From: Ichthyophis bannanicus
Taxonomy: Eukaryota; Chordata; Amphibia; Gymnophiona; Ichthyophiidae
Assembly (NCBI GenBank): GCA_033557465.1
Contig: CM066039.1
Span: forward strand, 399,857,440-399,921,439
DNA length: 64,000 nt
Direction of reading: 5' to 3'
Shown here: piece after piece, positions 40,224-49,565 of the stretch
Layout of the letters: each line of letters starts with the position of its first letter
How positions within the stretch are numbered: the stretch's first letter is position 1
The notes under the pieces: model-generated
What the model was told of the DNA's origin: nothing
Seen by the model: the letters and a program-made list of their open reading frames with translations, nothing else
Databases searched by the model: none
Made by a program: the position numbers and the translations under genes

Positions 40224-41757
40224 GTGAAGAGCCTGACGGCAACGGCTGAAGAGAAAATGGAGGAGGACCTAGGCCCACAGCTGGCTGACTGTAAAGAAAA
40301 CCTGGAGCCCAGAATAGGCGCAGAGCTATCGCTGCAGCAGAGACAAGAGTTGGCTAGGGTGCTAGCCAAATTTGCAGATGTCTTGACATCCGTGCCAGGG
40401 GAGACCAATCTGGTAGCACACGAGATTGTTACCATACTAGGGAAGCTAATTAGGCAACGGCCTTATCGGTTGCCTGAGGCAAAAAGGAAGGAGGTTGTAG
40501 CCCAAGTACGAGAGATGTTCAGCATGGGCATTATAGAAGAATCAAAAAGCCCTTGGTCTAGTCCCATCATCCTCGTGCTGAAGCCAGATGGGATCCTTCG
40601 TTTTTGTATAGACTTCCGGCTAGTAAACAGCATTTCACAATTCGACGCCTATCCCATGCCCCGTATTGAGGCGCTGCTAGACCGTCTAGGACAGGCACAG
40701 TATCTGACCACGCTCGATCTAACGAAGGGCTACTGGCAGATACCGCTGACCCGTGATTCAAAACCGAAGACGGCTTCAGTACGCCCGTAGGCTTATTTCA
40801 GTTCCGCCGGATGCCATTTGGCCTGCATGGAGCTGCCGCAACATGCCAAAGGCTAGTGGACCAGGTTTTGAGGGCCCACCAGGAGTACGCACTAGCATAT
40901 ATGGATGATGTCATTGTCCACAGTACTACCTGGGCTCAACACCTACCCAGGGTGGAAGCCGTCCTATGAGCCATGCGACAGGCAGGGTTAATGCTGAATC
41001 CGGGGAAGTGTTTATTCGCAAGTGAAGAAGTGAAATACCTTGGCCACATGGTGGGAAAAAGGATGGTCAAGCCCCTGTCAAGCAAGATAGACAGCGTGAA
41101 GAATTTCCCCAGGCCGACAAATAAGAAACAATTGCGGTTTCTTGGGCCTCATCAGCTATTACCGTCGATTTATCCCATGCTTTGCTGAGGAGAGTGCACT
41201 CTTTACTGAGATGCTGAGGAAAAACGCGCCGAACAATATAAAGTGAACCCCAGAAGCGGAGGAAGTGTTTACATTATAACATAGGGAAGCTCTGTAAGGC
41301 CCCTGTACTGTGAGGGATGGACTTTGGGTTACCCTTCATTGTTCAAACCGACGCCTCGGAGACCGGATTGGGAGCGGTCATGTCTCAGGAGTTTGAGGGT
41401 ATAGAGCACCCCATCACATACCTCAGTAGGAAATTGTCAAAAGCAGAAAGAAATTATTCTACAATAGAAAAAGAATGCCTGGCCATTAAGTGGGCAGCAG
41501 AGGCCCTGAGCTTTTACCTCACCGGGCGCAAGTTTTTGTTAGTCACAGATCACGCATCCTTAAAGTGGCTGAGTCAAATGAAAAATAACAACGCTCGACT
41601 AACTCGGTGGCATCTAGCATTGCAGGCCTTCAATTTTGTGGTGCAACATAGGGCAGGAAGGTTACATCGCAATGCTGACGCATTGTCACGGATTACGAGC
41701 TGTCCGAATATAAGCTCATCAGCCCGTAATCTCTTAAGGGGGGGATCTGTCATGTAG
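40224..41757 (+). pseudogene. Gypsy B RT-RNase H
   Basis: RT opens with ETNLVAHEIV, RQRPYRLPEAKRKEV, ESKSPWSSPIILVLKPDG and YLTTLDLTKGYWQIPL. A one-base loss near 40775 shifts the frame; the palm continues MPFGLHGAAATCQRLVD and AYMDDVIVHS, with a further TGA near 40967 and indels near 41130-41290. RNase H (41317-41700) is clean: VQTDASETGLGAVMSQ, YSTIEKECLAIKWAA, VTDHASLKWLSQ and RNADALSRIT. It ends within the first codons of the 3' LTR (stop at 41755-41757), because the polypurine tract has seven rather than eight G. No integrase domain follows. Confidence 0.85.
41734..41747 (+). promoter_or_regulatory. polypurine tract of element B
   Basis: TTAAGGGGGGGATC just before the 3' LTR. Seven G, one fewer than in element A, which puts RNase H one frame away from the LTR coding frame. 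Confidence 0.75.
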
Positions 41758-42730
41758 AAGACCCTTCTGAGCCTATGGAGATAGGGAGTGAAGAGGATTT
41801 TGTTTCAGAAACTGACAGGCAGTCATAGCACATGGCTCAATGTTTTCAAGGAAAATGTAAACAAAAAGAGTCACGAGCTGAACAGTCACGCCCATGCTGT
41901 AACGTATCCCCAAGCTCAGGAGTTAATGAGAAACACCTGGTTGGGGGAGGGGCAGAGCTAAGCCCTGAGAAGCAGGAATATAAAAAGTGGTCATTAGATT
42001 TGAGAAGGGGAATGAGGAGGAAGGAGGAAGAGAAAGAACAGGAGTCCCAAAGAAGCTCCGAGGGAGAGGCGCCAGGACAAGAGCAAAGACAAAGGCAAGG
42101 GATCCGGCAGGGGATCACGCAAGGGAGCACGCTGACCAAAAGGAGTCAAGGAGGAGTTAGGACCCAGAAAGCCAAAGCCCAAAAGCCAGGTGGGAGCAAC
42201 ACAGGGCCGGTGCCGTCCAGTAAAGGCAGGAGGAAGGAGAAACCTCCTGAGAGTCTGGCTTGGGAAAACTCAGAGGCTCCAGGGAGAGAGACATACTGGC
42301 ATGAAAGTCTGAGGCAGAAGCTGATAAGCTAAAAGACAAGAAAACACAACCGGTGTTTGGAAGCCTTTCTGACCCAGCAGAACAGAGAATTCCTTCCTCT
42401 TTAAAGCCAAAAGGTAGGCTTCACAAATTGTCCAGATTTGAACCTAGTTTTAAAATATTTCCTTGTAGTTGCCAGGAAGTATTAGGCTCCCCAAGCAGCA
42501 ACTCCAGTATATATGGTACTTTACAGCCTTGCTCGTTAGAGTGCTACAAAGGGAAGCCACGTGAAGGCAGAGAAGAAGTTTGTTTTAAAACGCCGTATAG
42601 CAGCTTGCAGACACACCCAGCTGACGCTGACTTAGAAGAGATGCAGATAGATTCTGATATCAATGACGTAGCAGATAATCCGACGGATTGCACTTTGTCT
42701 CTTGCTGACCATATTGAATCTCTCTGCTGA
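41748..42730 (+). pseudogene. LTR-encoded acidic-tail protein, family B (3' copy)
   Basis: Opens at TGT, meets a TAG near 41825 (codon altered compared with the 5' copy), continues in the same frame from MAQCFQGK to about 42329, shifts because of the 10-nt deletion, and finishes 42353-42730 with the EEMQIDSDINDVADN ... DCTLSL tail. The frame pieces align with 17228-19867. Confidence 0.7.
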
Positions 42731-43132
42731 ACAATATATTAAGAAGGCTGAGAAAGCAGCAGAAGAAAAGGGAACATTTTCTTTTGTTATGAGAAGCTGT
42801 TGCTTGCTTTTGTTTGTACTGAGCACTGGACGTTTTAAAGCCTGAAGCTAAAGAGGCTGGTTACCTTAGTTCCTGAATGTTTCCACATGCCAATTAGATG
42901 GCAACTGTCCTAAGTTTTCCATATGCACTTAATCTTCTTGGAAAGGGAAATAAATCCTTGTCATTTGCCTGAAACCACTCGACTACAATTTCTTCTTTTC
43001 TCAGAGGGTAAAAGGGACTACTATTCCCATAAGGCATTGCAGGAGCAAATGCCATGCCATACTCCCTGAATTAGAATCCCCAGGCAGACCAACCCTCCGT
43101 GCCCTAGGTGCTGGGTTGGCCCCCAGGTGACA
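41748..43132 (+). repeat. 3' LTR of Gypsy element B
   Basis: 1385 bp, TGTCATGTAG ... CAGGTGACA, followed by TTGG and the RTE tail. Relative to the 5' LTR it lacks 10 nt near 42310 and has one extra base near 41902. AATAAA near 42946. Confidence 0.85.
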
Positions 43133-43136
43133 TTGG

Positions 43137-43319
43137 CAAGATAGAAGGTCAACGCAAAAGAGGAAGGCCAACAATGAGATGGATCAAGACAATAACAGCA
43201 GCTACGGATACCAGTCTGTCAACAATGAGCCGCCTGACTCAAGACCGAACACAATTTAGGATAGCTATCCAGAGGGTCGCCATGAGTCTACTCCTACTCG
43301 ACGGCACTTAACAACAAGA
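43137..43319 (+). pseudogene. RTE LINE C-terminal tail
   Basis: After element B the plus strand reads GQRKRGRPTMRWIKTITAAT, then LSRLTQDRTQ-like and RVAMSLLLLDGT to a stop, the usual RTE/BovB C-terminus. The element ends near 43319 where the AGTCTTAAA duplication begins. Confidence 0.8.
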
Positions 43320-43569
43320 AGTCTTAAATATTTTACCCTGTAGCTTCATTGCATGTCCCCTAGTCTTTCTATATTCTGATAACGTAAACAATAGATCTAC
43401 GTTTACCCGTTCCACTCCATTCATTAATTTATAGACTTCTATCATATCTCCCCTCAGCCGTCTCTTTTCCAGGTTAAAGAGCTCTAACTCTTTTAGCCTT
43501 TCTTCATAGGAGTATACTTCCACCTCCTTTGGGTCCACAAAGAGAACAGCGCTAGCCACTCAACAAGCA

Positions 43570-43986
43570 GGAACAAAAACAGGAAGCGGCAGATTCGACA
43601 CCCAACACCTTTATTAGTACAGATTAAGTGGCCTAAACCCAACACAGGACCGTATTTCGTATATCACTTCATCAGGGGTTATCAGGGCACACTAAAAAAT
43701 ATAAATTATAAAATTACATGAAGAAATACAATCAAAGTTAAAACAATAAATATGCCAAAGAGGGGTTAAAATAAAGAAATATAACATAAAAAAAAATTCA
43801 AAATACATAAAAGAAAGACTAAATTGGACTATATCAGACGGCTAAAGTCTCAAAGGAAACTAAAAACACACTAATAAAACCCCCAAAAAATAAAAACATC
43901 ATGAATATCTAAATCAAATCATAAAGGTAATACATATAAGATCAATTTCAGTGCATTAATCAACAACCACTCTGTAATAAATAAAA
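43570..43986. repeat. left arm of foldback inverted repeat
   Basis: Reverse complement of 44204-44618 with few mismatches (for example GGAAGCGGC against GGAAGTGGC, and GTATTTCG against GTGTTTCG). Runs from GGAACAAAAACAGGAAG to CTGTAATAAATAA. Confidence 0.85.
43632..43682 (-). ncRNA. hammerhead-like motif, minus strand
   Basis: Reading minus: AACCC, CTGATGA, a short stem II region (AGTGATATAC), GAAA, TACGGTCCTGTG, TT, GGGTT. It differs from the plus copy by C to T in stem III (TAC/GTG, still pairable with a wobble). See the plus-strand copy at 44508-44552. Confidence 0.5.
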
Positions 43987-44203
43987 TTATATATATAAAT
44001 TTTTTTTTTATATATGTATATATAAATAAGTATATAAATATATAAATAATTAAAAGTATAAAAATGTATAATGGAATACAAATGAGAATACTATAAAAAA
44101 TAAGAGATCAAAAGAAAAATTAAATTGCTTAATCAAACATTTATAAATTGTAGAGTACTTGACCAAACATTTACAAGGAACCTACATAAAAAACAGAGAA
44201 AAG

Positions 44204-44618
44204 TTATTTATTACAGAGTGGTTGTTGATTAATGCACTGAAATTGATCTTATATGTATTACCTTTATGATTTTGATTTAGATATTCATGATGTTTTTATT
44301 TTTTGGGGGTTTTATTAGTGTGTTTTTAGTTTCCTTTGAGACTTTAGCCGTCTGATATAGTCCAATTTAGTCTTTCTTTTATGTATTTTGAATTTTTTTT
44401 ATGTTATATTTCTTTATTTTAACCCCTCTTTGGCATATTTATTGTTTTAACTTTGATTGTATTTCTTCATGTAATTTTATAATTTATATTTTTTAGTGTG
44501 CCCTGATAACCCCTGATGAAGTGATATACGAAACACGGTCCTGTGTTGGGTTTAGGCCACTTAATCTGTACTAATAAAGGTGTTGGGTGTCGAATCTGCC
44601 ACTTCCTGTTTTTGTTTC
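44204..44618. repeat. right arm of foldback inverted repeat
   Basis: Begins TTATTTATTACAGAGTGG and ends TTCCTGTTTTTGTTTC, the mirror of the left arm. The CR1 resumes at 44635 after the second copy of the 16-bp duplication. Confidence 0.85.
44508..44552 (+). ncRNA. hammerhead-like ribozyme motif, plus strand
   Basis: Stem I: AACCC (44508-44512) can pair with GGGTT (44548-44552). Core box CTGATGA is at 44513-44519. Stem II region AGTGATATAC gives only a G-C and a T-A pair with one extra A. GAAA is at 44530-44533. Stem III CAC/GTG closes loop GGTCCT, followed by TT as the expected cleavage position. This is a type I topology with minimal stem II. The core boxes are as in hammerheads of Penelope-like elements; self-cleavage is unproven, and the extra A may matter. 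Confidence 0.55.
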
Positions 44619-44634
44619 TACTTCCACCTCCTTT

Positions 44635-45370
44635 ACCATTTTGGTGGCTCTTTTCTGAACCTTTTCTAATAACACTATATCCTTTTTAAGATACAGCGAC
44701 CAGAATTGCACACAATATCCAAGGTGCGGTCTCACCATGGAACGATATAGAGGCATTATAATATCTTTTGTTTTATTTTCCATTCCTTTCCTTATGATAC
44801 CTAGCATTCTATTTGCTCTCTTGGCTGCCGCTGCACACTGGGCCAAGGGTTTTAACATGTTATCCACAATGACGCCTAAATCTTTTTCCTGGGTGGTGGT
44901 TCCTAATGTGGAACCTTGCATCGTGTAACCATAGTTTGGGTTGGTCTTCCCTAGGTGCATAACTTTGCACTTGTCCACATTAAATTTCATCTGCCATTTT
45001 GATGCCCAGTCTTCCAATTTATCAAGATCCTCTTGCAATTTTCCACAATCCACTTGGATTTGAACAACTTTAAATAATTTTGTGTCATCTGCAAATCTGA
45101 TAACCTCACTCGTTATTCCACTTTCCAGGTCATTTATGAATATGTCAAAAAGCAGGGGTCCCAGCATAGATCCCTGGGGTACACCACTATTCACCTTTCT
45201 CCATTGGGAAAATTGGCCATTTAGCCCAACCCTCTGCTTTCTATCTTTTAACTAGTTCCTGATCTACAGTAGTACACTGCCTCCTATCCCATGACTCTTT
45301 AGTTTTGCCAAAAGTCTCTGATGAGGGACCTTGTCAAAGGCTTTCTGAAAGTCCAGATACACTATATCAA
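44635..45370 (-). pseudogene. CR1 ORF2 RT part (copy 3)
   Basis: The minus frame (45194-44571) reads GVPQGSMLGPLLFDIFINDL, IRFADDTKLFKVV, KLEDWASKWQMKFNVDKCK, LGVIVDNMLKPLAQCAAAAK, MPLYRSMVRPHLGYCVQFW and KMVKEVEVE. Upstream to 45370 the fingers region (QKAFDKVPHQ) is decayed and then joined by a deletion to endonuclease sequence. Confidence 0.8.
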
Positions 45371-45371
45371 C

Positions 45372-45857
45372 CTACTCACCTTTGTAATTTAAATCACCCA
45401 TTATTATTACTGCGCTGTAACTTTTGTTAGCTTCCTTGATTTCTTTGAGCATTTCATCATCCATTTGTTCATTCTGGCCAGGCAGTCGATAGTATACCCC
45501 CACTGCCATCGCCTTCCCCTTTTTACATGGAATTTCAATCCATAGAGATTCTACAGCAAATTTTGTTTCCTGCAAAACTTTAATCCTTTCTGACTCAATG
45601 CCCTCTCTAACATAGAGCGCAACCCCTCCACCAATTTGATCAGCTCTATCATTACGATATAGTTTGTACCCATGTATCACAGTGTCCCACTGGTTGTCCT
45701 CCTTCCACCATGTCTCTGATATTCCAATCATATCTAACCTCTCATTTAGTGATATATATTCTAACTCTCCCATCTTATTTTTTAGACTTCTAGCATTTGC
45801 ATACAAGCATTTTAGAGACTGTATTTTATTCATATTAATTTGGCTATTGATAGACAT
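45372..45857 (-). pseudogene. CR1 endonuclease N-terminal part (copy 3)
   Basis: Reads minus SLKCLYANARSLKNKMGELE (first catalytic Asn block), LDMIGISETWWKEDN (catalytic Glu block), YKLYRNDRADQIGGGVALYV, VGVYYRLPGQNEQMDDE and VIIMGDLNY. It then breaks at the deletion near 45385. It holds the N-terminal catalytic blocks that CR1 copies 2 and 4 lack. About 100 bp of CR1 5' sequence follow to 45960. Confidence 0.8.
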
Positions 45858-45984
45858 GGGTAATTTTGGGATCTTTAAGCTCTGTTTGCTCCATACATGA
45901 GGGCATTTGGGCTACTTTACTCTTTTTTGGAACCTCTCTGCTTTTGGTAGTATCCTACAGTAACAGGTATCAAGGTAGACAAAG

Positions 45985-46510
45985 TGTTCACCCTCATCTA
46001 CAAAGCCCGCCACCATCTCACCTCCACACCCTCATCAGCAACCCCACAACCAACTGACAAGGCAGACAAAAGTACCCAGAACCAACTCAACCAACACCAC
46101 AGATCTGCAGGAGCACCCAACATGCTTGCCAAAGAGCCTTCATGCTATATGCCCTTCCCTCTGGAACTCACTAACCCCCACCCTACACAGTATACAATCC
46201 CATCAGGCCTTCAGAAAGAACCTGAAAAACACATATTTTTCAGGAACATTTCAGCTCAACTCAACCCACGGACCTAAAGCTAGAAAACCTCCTCAAAACA
46301 CATGTCATCCCCCCTCCCCACCACCATAGACACCCACTCCCTGTCATTCTCCACCACAGACTGCTGAATCTATCTTATGTTTTAATGGAACTGGCCTACA
46401 GTCCTGTTAACCACACTTTCGTACCATGTTAATTGTACACCGTTTTGACTGGTAGAAAAACGGTATAACAAATCTGGTTATTATTAATAATAATAATAAT
46501 AATAACGTAG
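45985..46510 (+). repeat. L2-like LINE 3' fragment with (TAA)n tail
   Basis: The plus strand keeps a decayed ORF2 C-terminus (KVFTLIYKARHHLT, then RAFMLYALPSGTH-like after frame changes, near 46140-46170) and the tail TACACCGTTTTGACTGG ... AAAACGGTATAAC, ending in (TAATAA)n at 46478-46506. Confidence 0.6.
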
Positions 46511-46827
46511 GCAGTACTTATCTGAACATGTGTTTTTTAGTCCAGACTTCATTCAAGTTACACCACATGGAGCTAAACTGGCTTATCCTTATCCTCAGTA
46601 TGAACCACATTTGTCACTACTGTTAGTTATTTCCCACTCAACCAGTTTCCAACTCAGTGCGTCACTTTAGGGCCCTTACCAAGAGTGCTCAGTTTATTTA
46701 TAAGTCACTTATGCGGAACAATGTCAAATATCTTGCTGAAATCTAAGTAACCATCTCTAGCGCCTCTCTCGATCTAACTCTCTGGTCACCCACTCAAGAA
46801 ATTTATCATCATTTTTTGTTGAGATCT
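46511..46827. other. unassigned DNA with a small LINE relic
   Basis: No gene. Around 46700-46760 the minus strand reads a decayed YLDFSKIFDIVPH-type RT block, suggesting an old CR1-superfamily scrap. The rest is unrecognised. Confidence 0.35.
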
Positions 46828-47066
46828 AAGAACATAAGATATGCCATACTGGGTCAGACCAAGGTACATCAAGCCTAGTATCCTGTTTCCAACAGTGGCC
46901 AATCTAGGTCATACATACCTAGCAGTTCCCCCAAAAGACACAGGTTCCGCAATGCTTGTACTGGGTCAAGCATTGATATCCTGGGTCCCTTCTTAATAAT
47001 GGTTTATGGACCTTTCCTCCAGGAACTTGTCCAAACCTTTTTTAAACCCAGCTACACTAACAGCCT

Positions 47067-49096
47067 TTACTGTAACAAATTCCAGAGTCTGATTACACGT
47101 TGAGTGAAAAAATTCCAGAGTCTGATTACACGTTGAGTGAAAAAATATTTTCTTTTATTAGTCTTAAATAGTTTACCCTGTAGCTTCATTGCATGTCCCC
47201 TAGTCTTTCTATATTCTGATAACATAAACAATCGATCTACGTTTACCCGTTCCACTCCGTTCATTAATTTATAGACTTCTATCATATCTCCCCTCAGCAG
47301 TCTCTTTTCCAGGTTAAAGAGCCCTAACCTTTTTAGCCTTTCTTCATAGGAGTATCCTTGCATCCCCTTTGCCATTTTGGTGGCTCTTCTCTGAACCTTT
47401 TCTAATAATGCTATATCCTTTTTAAGATACGGCGACCAGAATTGCACACAATATTCAAGGTGCGGTCTCACCATGGAACGATATAGAGGCATTATAATAT
47501 CTTTTGTTTTATTTTCCATTCCTTTCCTTTTGATACCTAGCATTCTATTTGCTCTCTTGGCTGCTGCTGCACACTGGGCCGAGGGTTTAACATGCAATCC
47601 ACAATGACGCCTAAATCTTTTTCCTGGGTGGTGATTCCTAATGTGGAACCTTGCATCGTGTAACCATAGTTTGGGTTGTTCTTCCCTAGGTGCATAACCT
47701 TGCACTTGTCCACATTAAATTTCATCTGCCATTTTGATGCCCAGTCTTCCAATTTATCAAGATCCTCTTGCAATTTTCCACAATCCTCTTGGGTTTTAAC
47801 AACTTTAAATAGTTTTGTGTCATCTGCAAATTTGATAACCTCACTCATTATTCCACTTTCCAGGTCATTTATGAATATGTCAAAAAGCAGCGGACCCAGC
47901 ACAGATCCCTGGGGTACACCACTATTCACCTTTCTCCAATGGGAAAATTGGCCATTTAGCCCAACCCTCTGCTTTCTATCTTTTAACCAGTTCTTGATCC
48001 ACAGTAGTACACTGCCTCCTATCCCATGACTCTTTAGTTTTGCCAAAAGTCTCTGATGAGGGACCTTGTCAAAGGCTTTCTGAAAGTCCAGATACACTAT
48101 ATCAACCGACTCACCTTTGTCCAACTGTTTATTCACACTTTCAAAAAAACATAACAGATTAGTAAGACAAGATCTTCCTTGTCTAAAGCCATGTTGGCTG
48201 TCTCCCATTAGGCCATGACTATCTACATGCTGAGTAATTTTATTCTTTTTGATGGTTTCTACCATTTTTCCCGGTACTGACATGAGGCTCACCGGTCTGT
48301 AGTTTCCCGGATCACCCCTCGAACCCTTTTTAAAAATTGGTGTTACATTGGTGATTCTCCAATCTTCATCTTCAGGTATTAGAGATGATTTTAATGATAG
48401 TTCACAGATTACTAATAGCAGGTCTGCAATCTCATATTTCAATTCTTTCAACACCCTTGGATGTATGCCATCCGGCCCAGGTGATTTGCTACTCTTCAGT
48501 TTATCTAATAGTTGTAATACATCTTCCCGATGTATCGATATTTCCTTCAATTCTTCTGCACCTTTAAATACCACTTCAGTCATGGGTAACATCCCTACAT
48601 CTTCCTCAGTAAAGACCGAAGCAAAGAATTCATTCAGTCTCTCCGCTATCGCCTTGTCGCCTCTTACTGCCCCTTTAACTCCTCTATCATCTAATGGACC
48701 CACTGACTCTCTCACAGGTATTTTGCTACGAATGTACTTGAAAAAATCTTTATTTCGCGTTTTTACTTCCGCAGCAAGATTCTTCTCAAATTCTCCCTTT
48801 GCCTGCTTTATCAATGCCTTGCATTTGACTTGCCAGTGCTTGTGCTGTTTCCAGGTTTCGTCGTTTGGCTCTTTTTTCCATTTCCTGAAAGATGCTTTTT
48901 TGGCAACAACAGCTTCTCTGACCTCACCTTTAAACCATGCTGGCACTTTTTTGGACTTCCTTCCACTTTTCTTAAAGCGTGGAATACAGCTGGTCTGGGC
49001 TTCCAAGATAGTATTTTTCAACAACACCCAAGCTTGGTGTAAGTCTTTAACCTTTGCAACTGCTCCTTTTAGTTTTTTCTTAACCATTTTCCTCAT
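47067..49096 (-). pseudogene. CR1 ORF2 reverse transcriptase, long open frame
   Basis: The frame 49096-47537 is open for 519 codons: KNTILEAQTSCIPRFKK linker, KSSKSPGPDGIHPRVLKEL, GNYRPVSLMSVPGKMVE, QHGFRQGRSCLTNLL, IVYLDFQKAFDKVPHQ (first catalytic Asp), GVPQGSVLGPLLFDIFINDL, KFADDTKLFKVV (FADD box) and HLGKNNPNYGY. A one-base loss near 47590 moves the last part to the frame 47705-47067, which has KRANRMLG, MPLYRSMVRPHLEYC, YEERLKRLGLFNLEK and KYFFTQRVI with a small duplication. Otherwise little decayed, so this copy is among the youngest CR1s in the window. Confidence 0.85.
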
Positions 49097-49114
49097 TTTA
49101 TCACAGTCTCCCTT

Positions 49115-49565
49115 TCAAAAGTTAAAAGGTAGTACTGTGGATTTCCTTACTATCCCTCCTCCACTAATTAAATCAAAGGCAATCATGCTATGATCACTAT
49201 TGACAAGTGGCCCCAACACCCTTATCTCTTGCACTAGATCTGGTGTTCCACTAAGGACTAGGTCTAATATGGCTTCCCCTCTGGTCGGTTCATGAACCAA
49301 CTGCTCCAAGAAGCAGTCATTTATGTCATCTAGGAACTTTATCTCCCTAGCATGTCCTGCCGTGACACTGACCCAGTCGATACCGGGGTAATTGAAATCA
49401 CCCATTATTATTACTGCGCTGTAACATTTGTTAGCTTCCTTGATTTCTTTGAGCATTTCATCTTCCATTTGTTCATTCTGGCCAGGCGGTCGATAGTACA
49501 CCCCCACTGCCATTGCCTTCCCCTTTTTACATGGAATTTCAATCCATAGAGATTCTACAGCAAAT
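49115..49565 (-). pseudogene. CR1 endonuclease C-terminal part (copy 4)
   Basis: The minus frame reads FAVESLWIEIPCKKGKAMAV, YYRPPGQNEQMEDEML, VIIMGDFNYPGIDW, LVHEPTRGEAILDLVLSGT and VNSDHSMIAFDL. N-terminal catalytic blocks are missing; upstream sequence belongs to a different LINE. Confidence 0.8.

Larger units (their letters stand above)
17228..43132 (+). mobile_element. Gypsy element B (SCAN-capsid, dUTPase), nested host
   Basis: A Ty3/Gypsy-type LTR retrotransposon on the plus strand: 5' LTR 17228-20269, primer-binding site 20272, gag 20660-21869, protease and dUTPase from 32263 to 40205, RT-RNase H 40224-41757, polypurine tract to 41747, 3' LTR 41748-43132. It is flanked by TTGG (17224-17227 and 43133-43136), and removal leaves the RTE C-terminal frame continuous. 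It was interrupted by solo LTR C, an L2 tail, a CR1 with its own inserts, and Gypsy element A. By eye its two LTRs differ by a few percent, so it is older than element A. No integrase is seen. All genes carry lesions. Confidence 0.85.
12957..43319 (+). mobile_element. RTE/BovB-like LINE, heavily interrupted
   Basis: Coding pieces on the plus strand are endonuclease (13348-14056), linker (15575-15602, 15960-16270), RT C-terminal half (16575-17227) and C-terminal tail (43137-43311), ending ...LLLDGT and a short TTAACAACAAGA end. It was interrupted by an L2-like LINE (14065-15566), a hAT MITE (15603-15951), an unassigned stretch (16271-16574) and Gypsy element B (17228-43132). The flanking duplication AGTCTTAAA shows insertion in a CR1. 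No 3' poly-A is present; BovB-type RTEs end in short simple repeats. Confidence 0.8.
43531..44618. mobile_element. Penelope-like foldback element with paired hammerhead-like motifs
   Basis: A 1088-bp insertion in CR1 with an exact 16-bp duplication TACTTCCACCTCCTTT (43515-43530, 44619-44634). Two arms of about 415 bp (43570-43986 and 44204-44618) are near-perfect inverted repeats around an AT-rich loop of about 217 bp. Each arm has a hammerhead-like core. Hammerhead motifs in the terminal repeats and inverted repeat copies are known for Penelope-like elements. No RT or GIY-YIG endonuclease is encoded, so it is a non-autonomous or terminal-repeat-only copy. The first 39 bp (43531-43569) are outside the inverted repeat. 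Confidence 0.7.
12631..45960 (-). mobile_element. outermost CR1 LINE of the nested block (copy 3)
   Basis: Three pieces form one minus-strand CR1: the 3' terminus at 12631-12956, ORF2 C-terminus at 43329-43514, and more ORF2 and 5' region at about 44635-45960. The first break is the RTE LINE, flanked by AGTCTTAAA at 12948-12956 and 43320-43328. The second is the Penelope-like foldback, flanked by a 16-bp duplication at 43515-43530 and 44619-44634. ORF2 carries an internal deletion near 45385 that joins the RT N-terminus to the endonuclease. It is the oldest identifiable host layer of the nest. Confidence 0.8.
46828..49565 (-). mobile_element. CR1 LINE copy 4 (best-preserved RT)
   Basis: Minus strand: 3' terminus at 46828 (TTATGTTCTTA in reverse, TGACCCAGTATGGC), a short internal duplication near 47100-47130 (AATTCCAGAGTCTGATTACACG twice, truncated here), ORF2 RT open over 519 codons, then endonuclease cut at about 49565. 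There it joins a second CR1-type LINE family. Confidence 0.85.
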
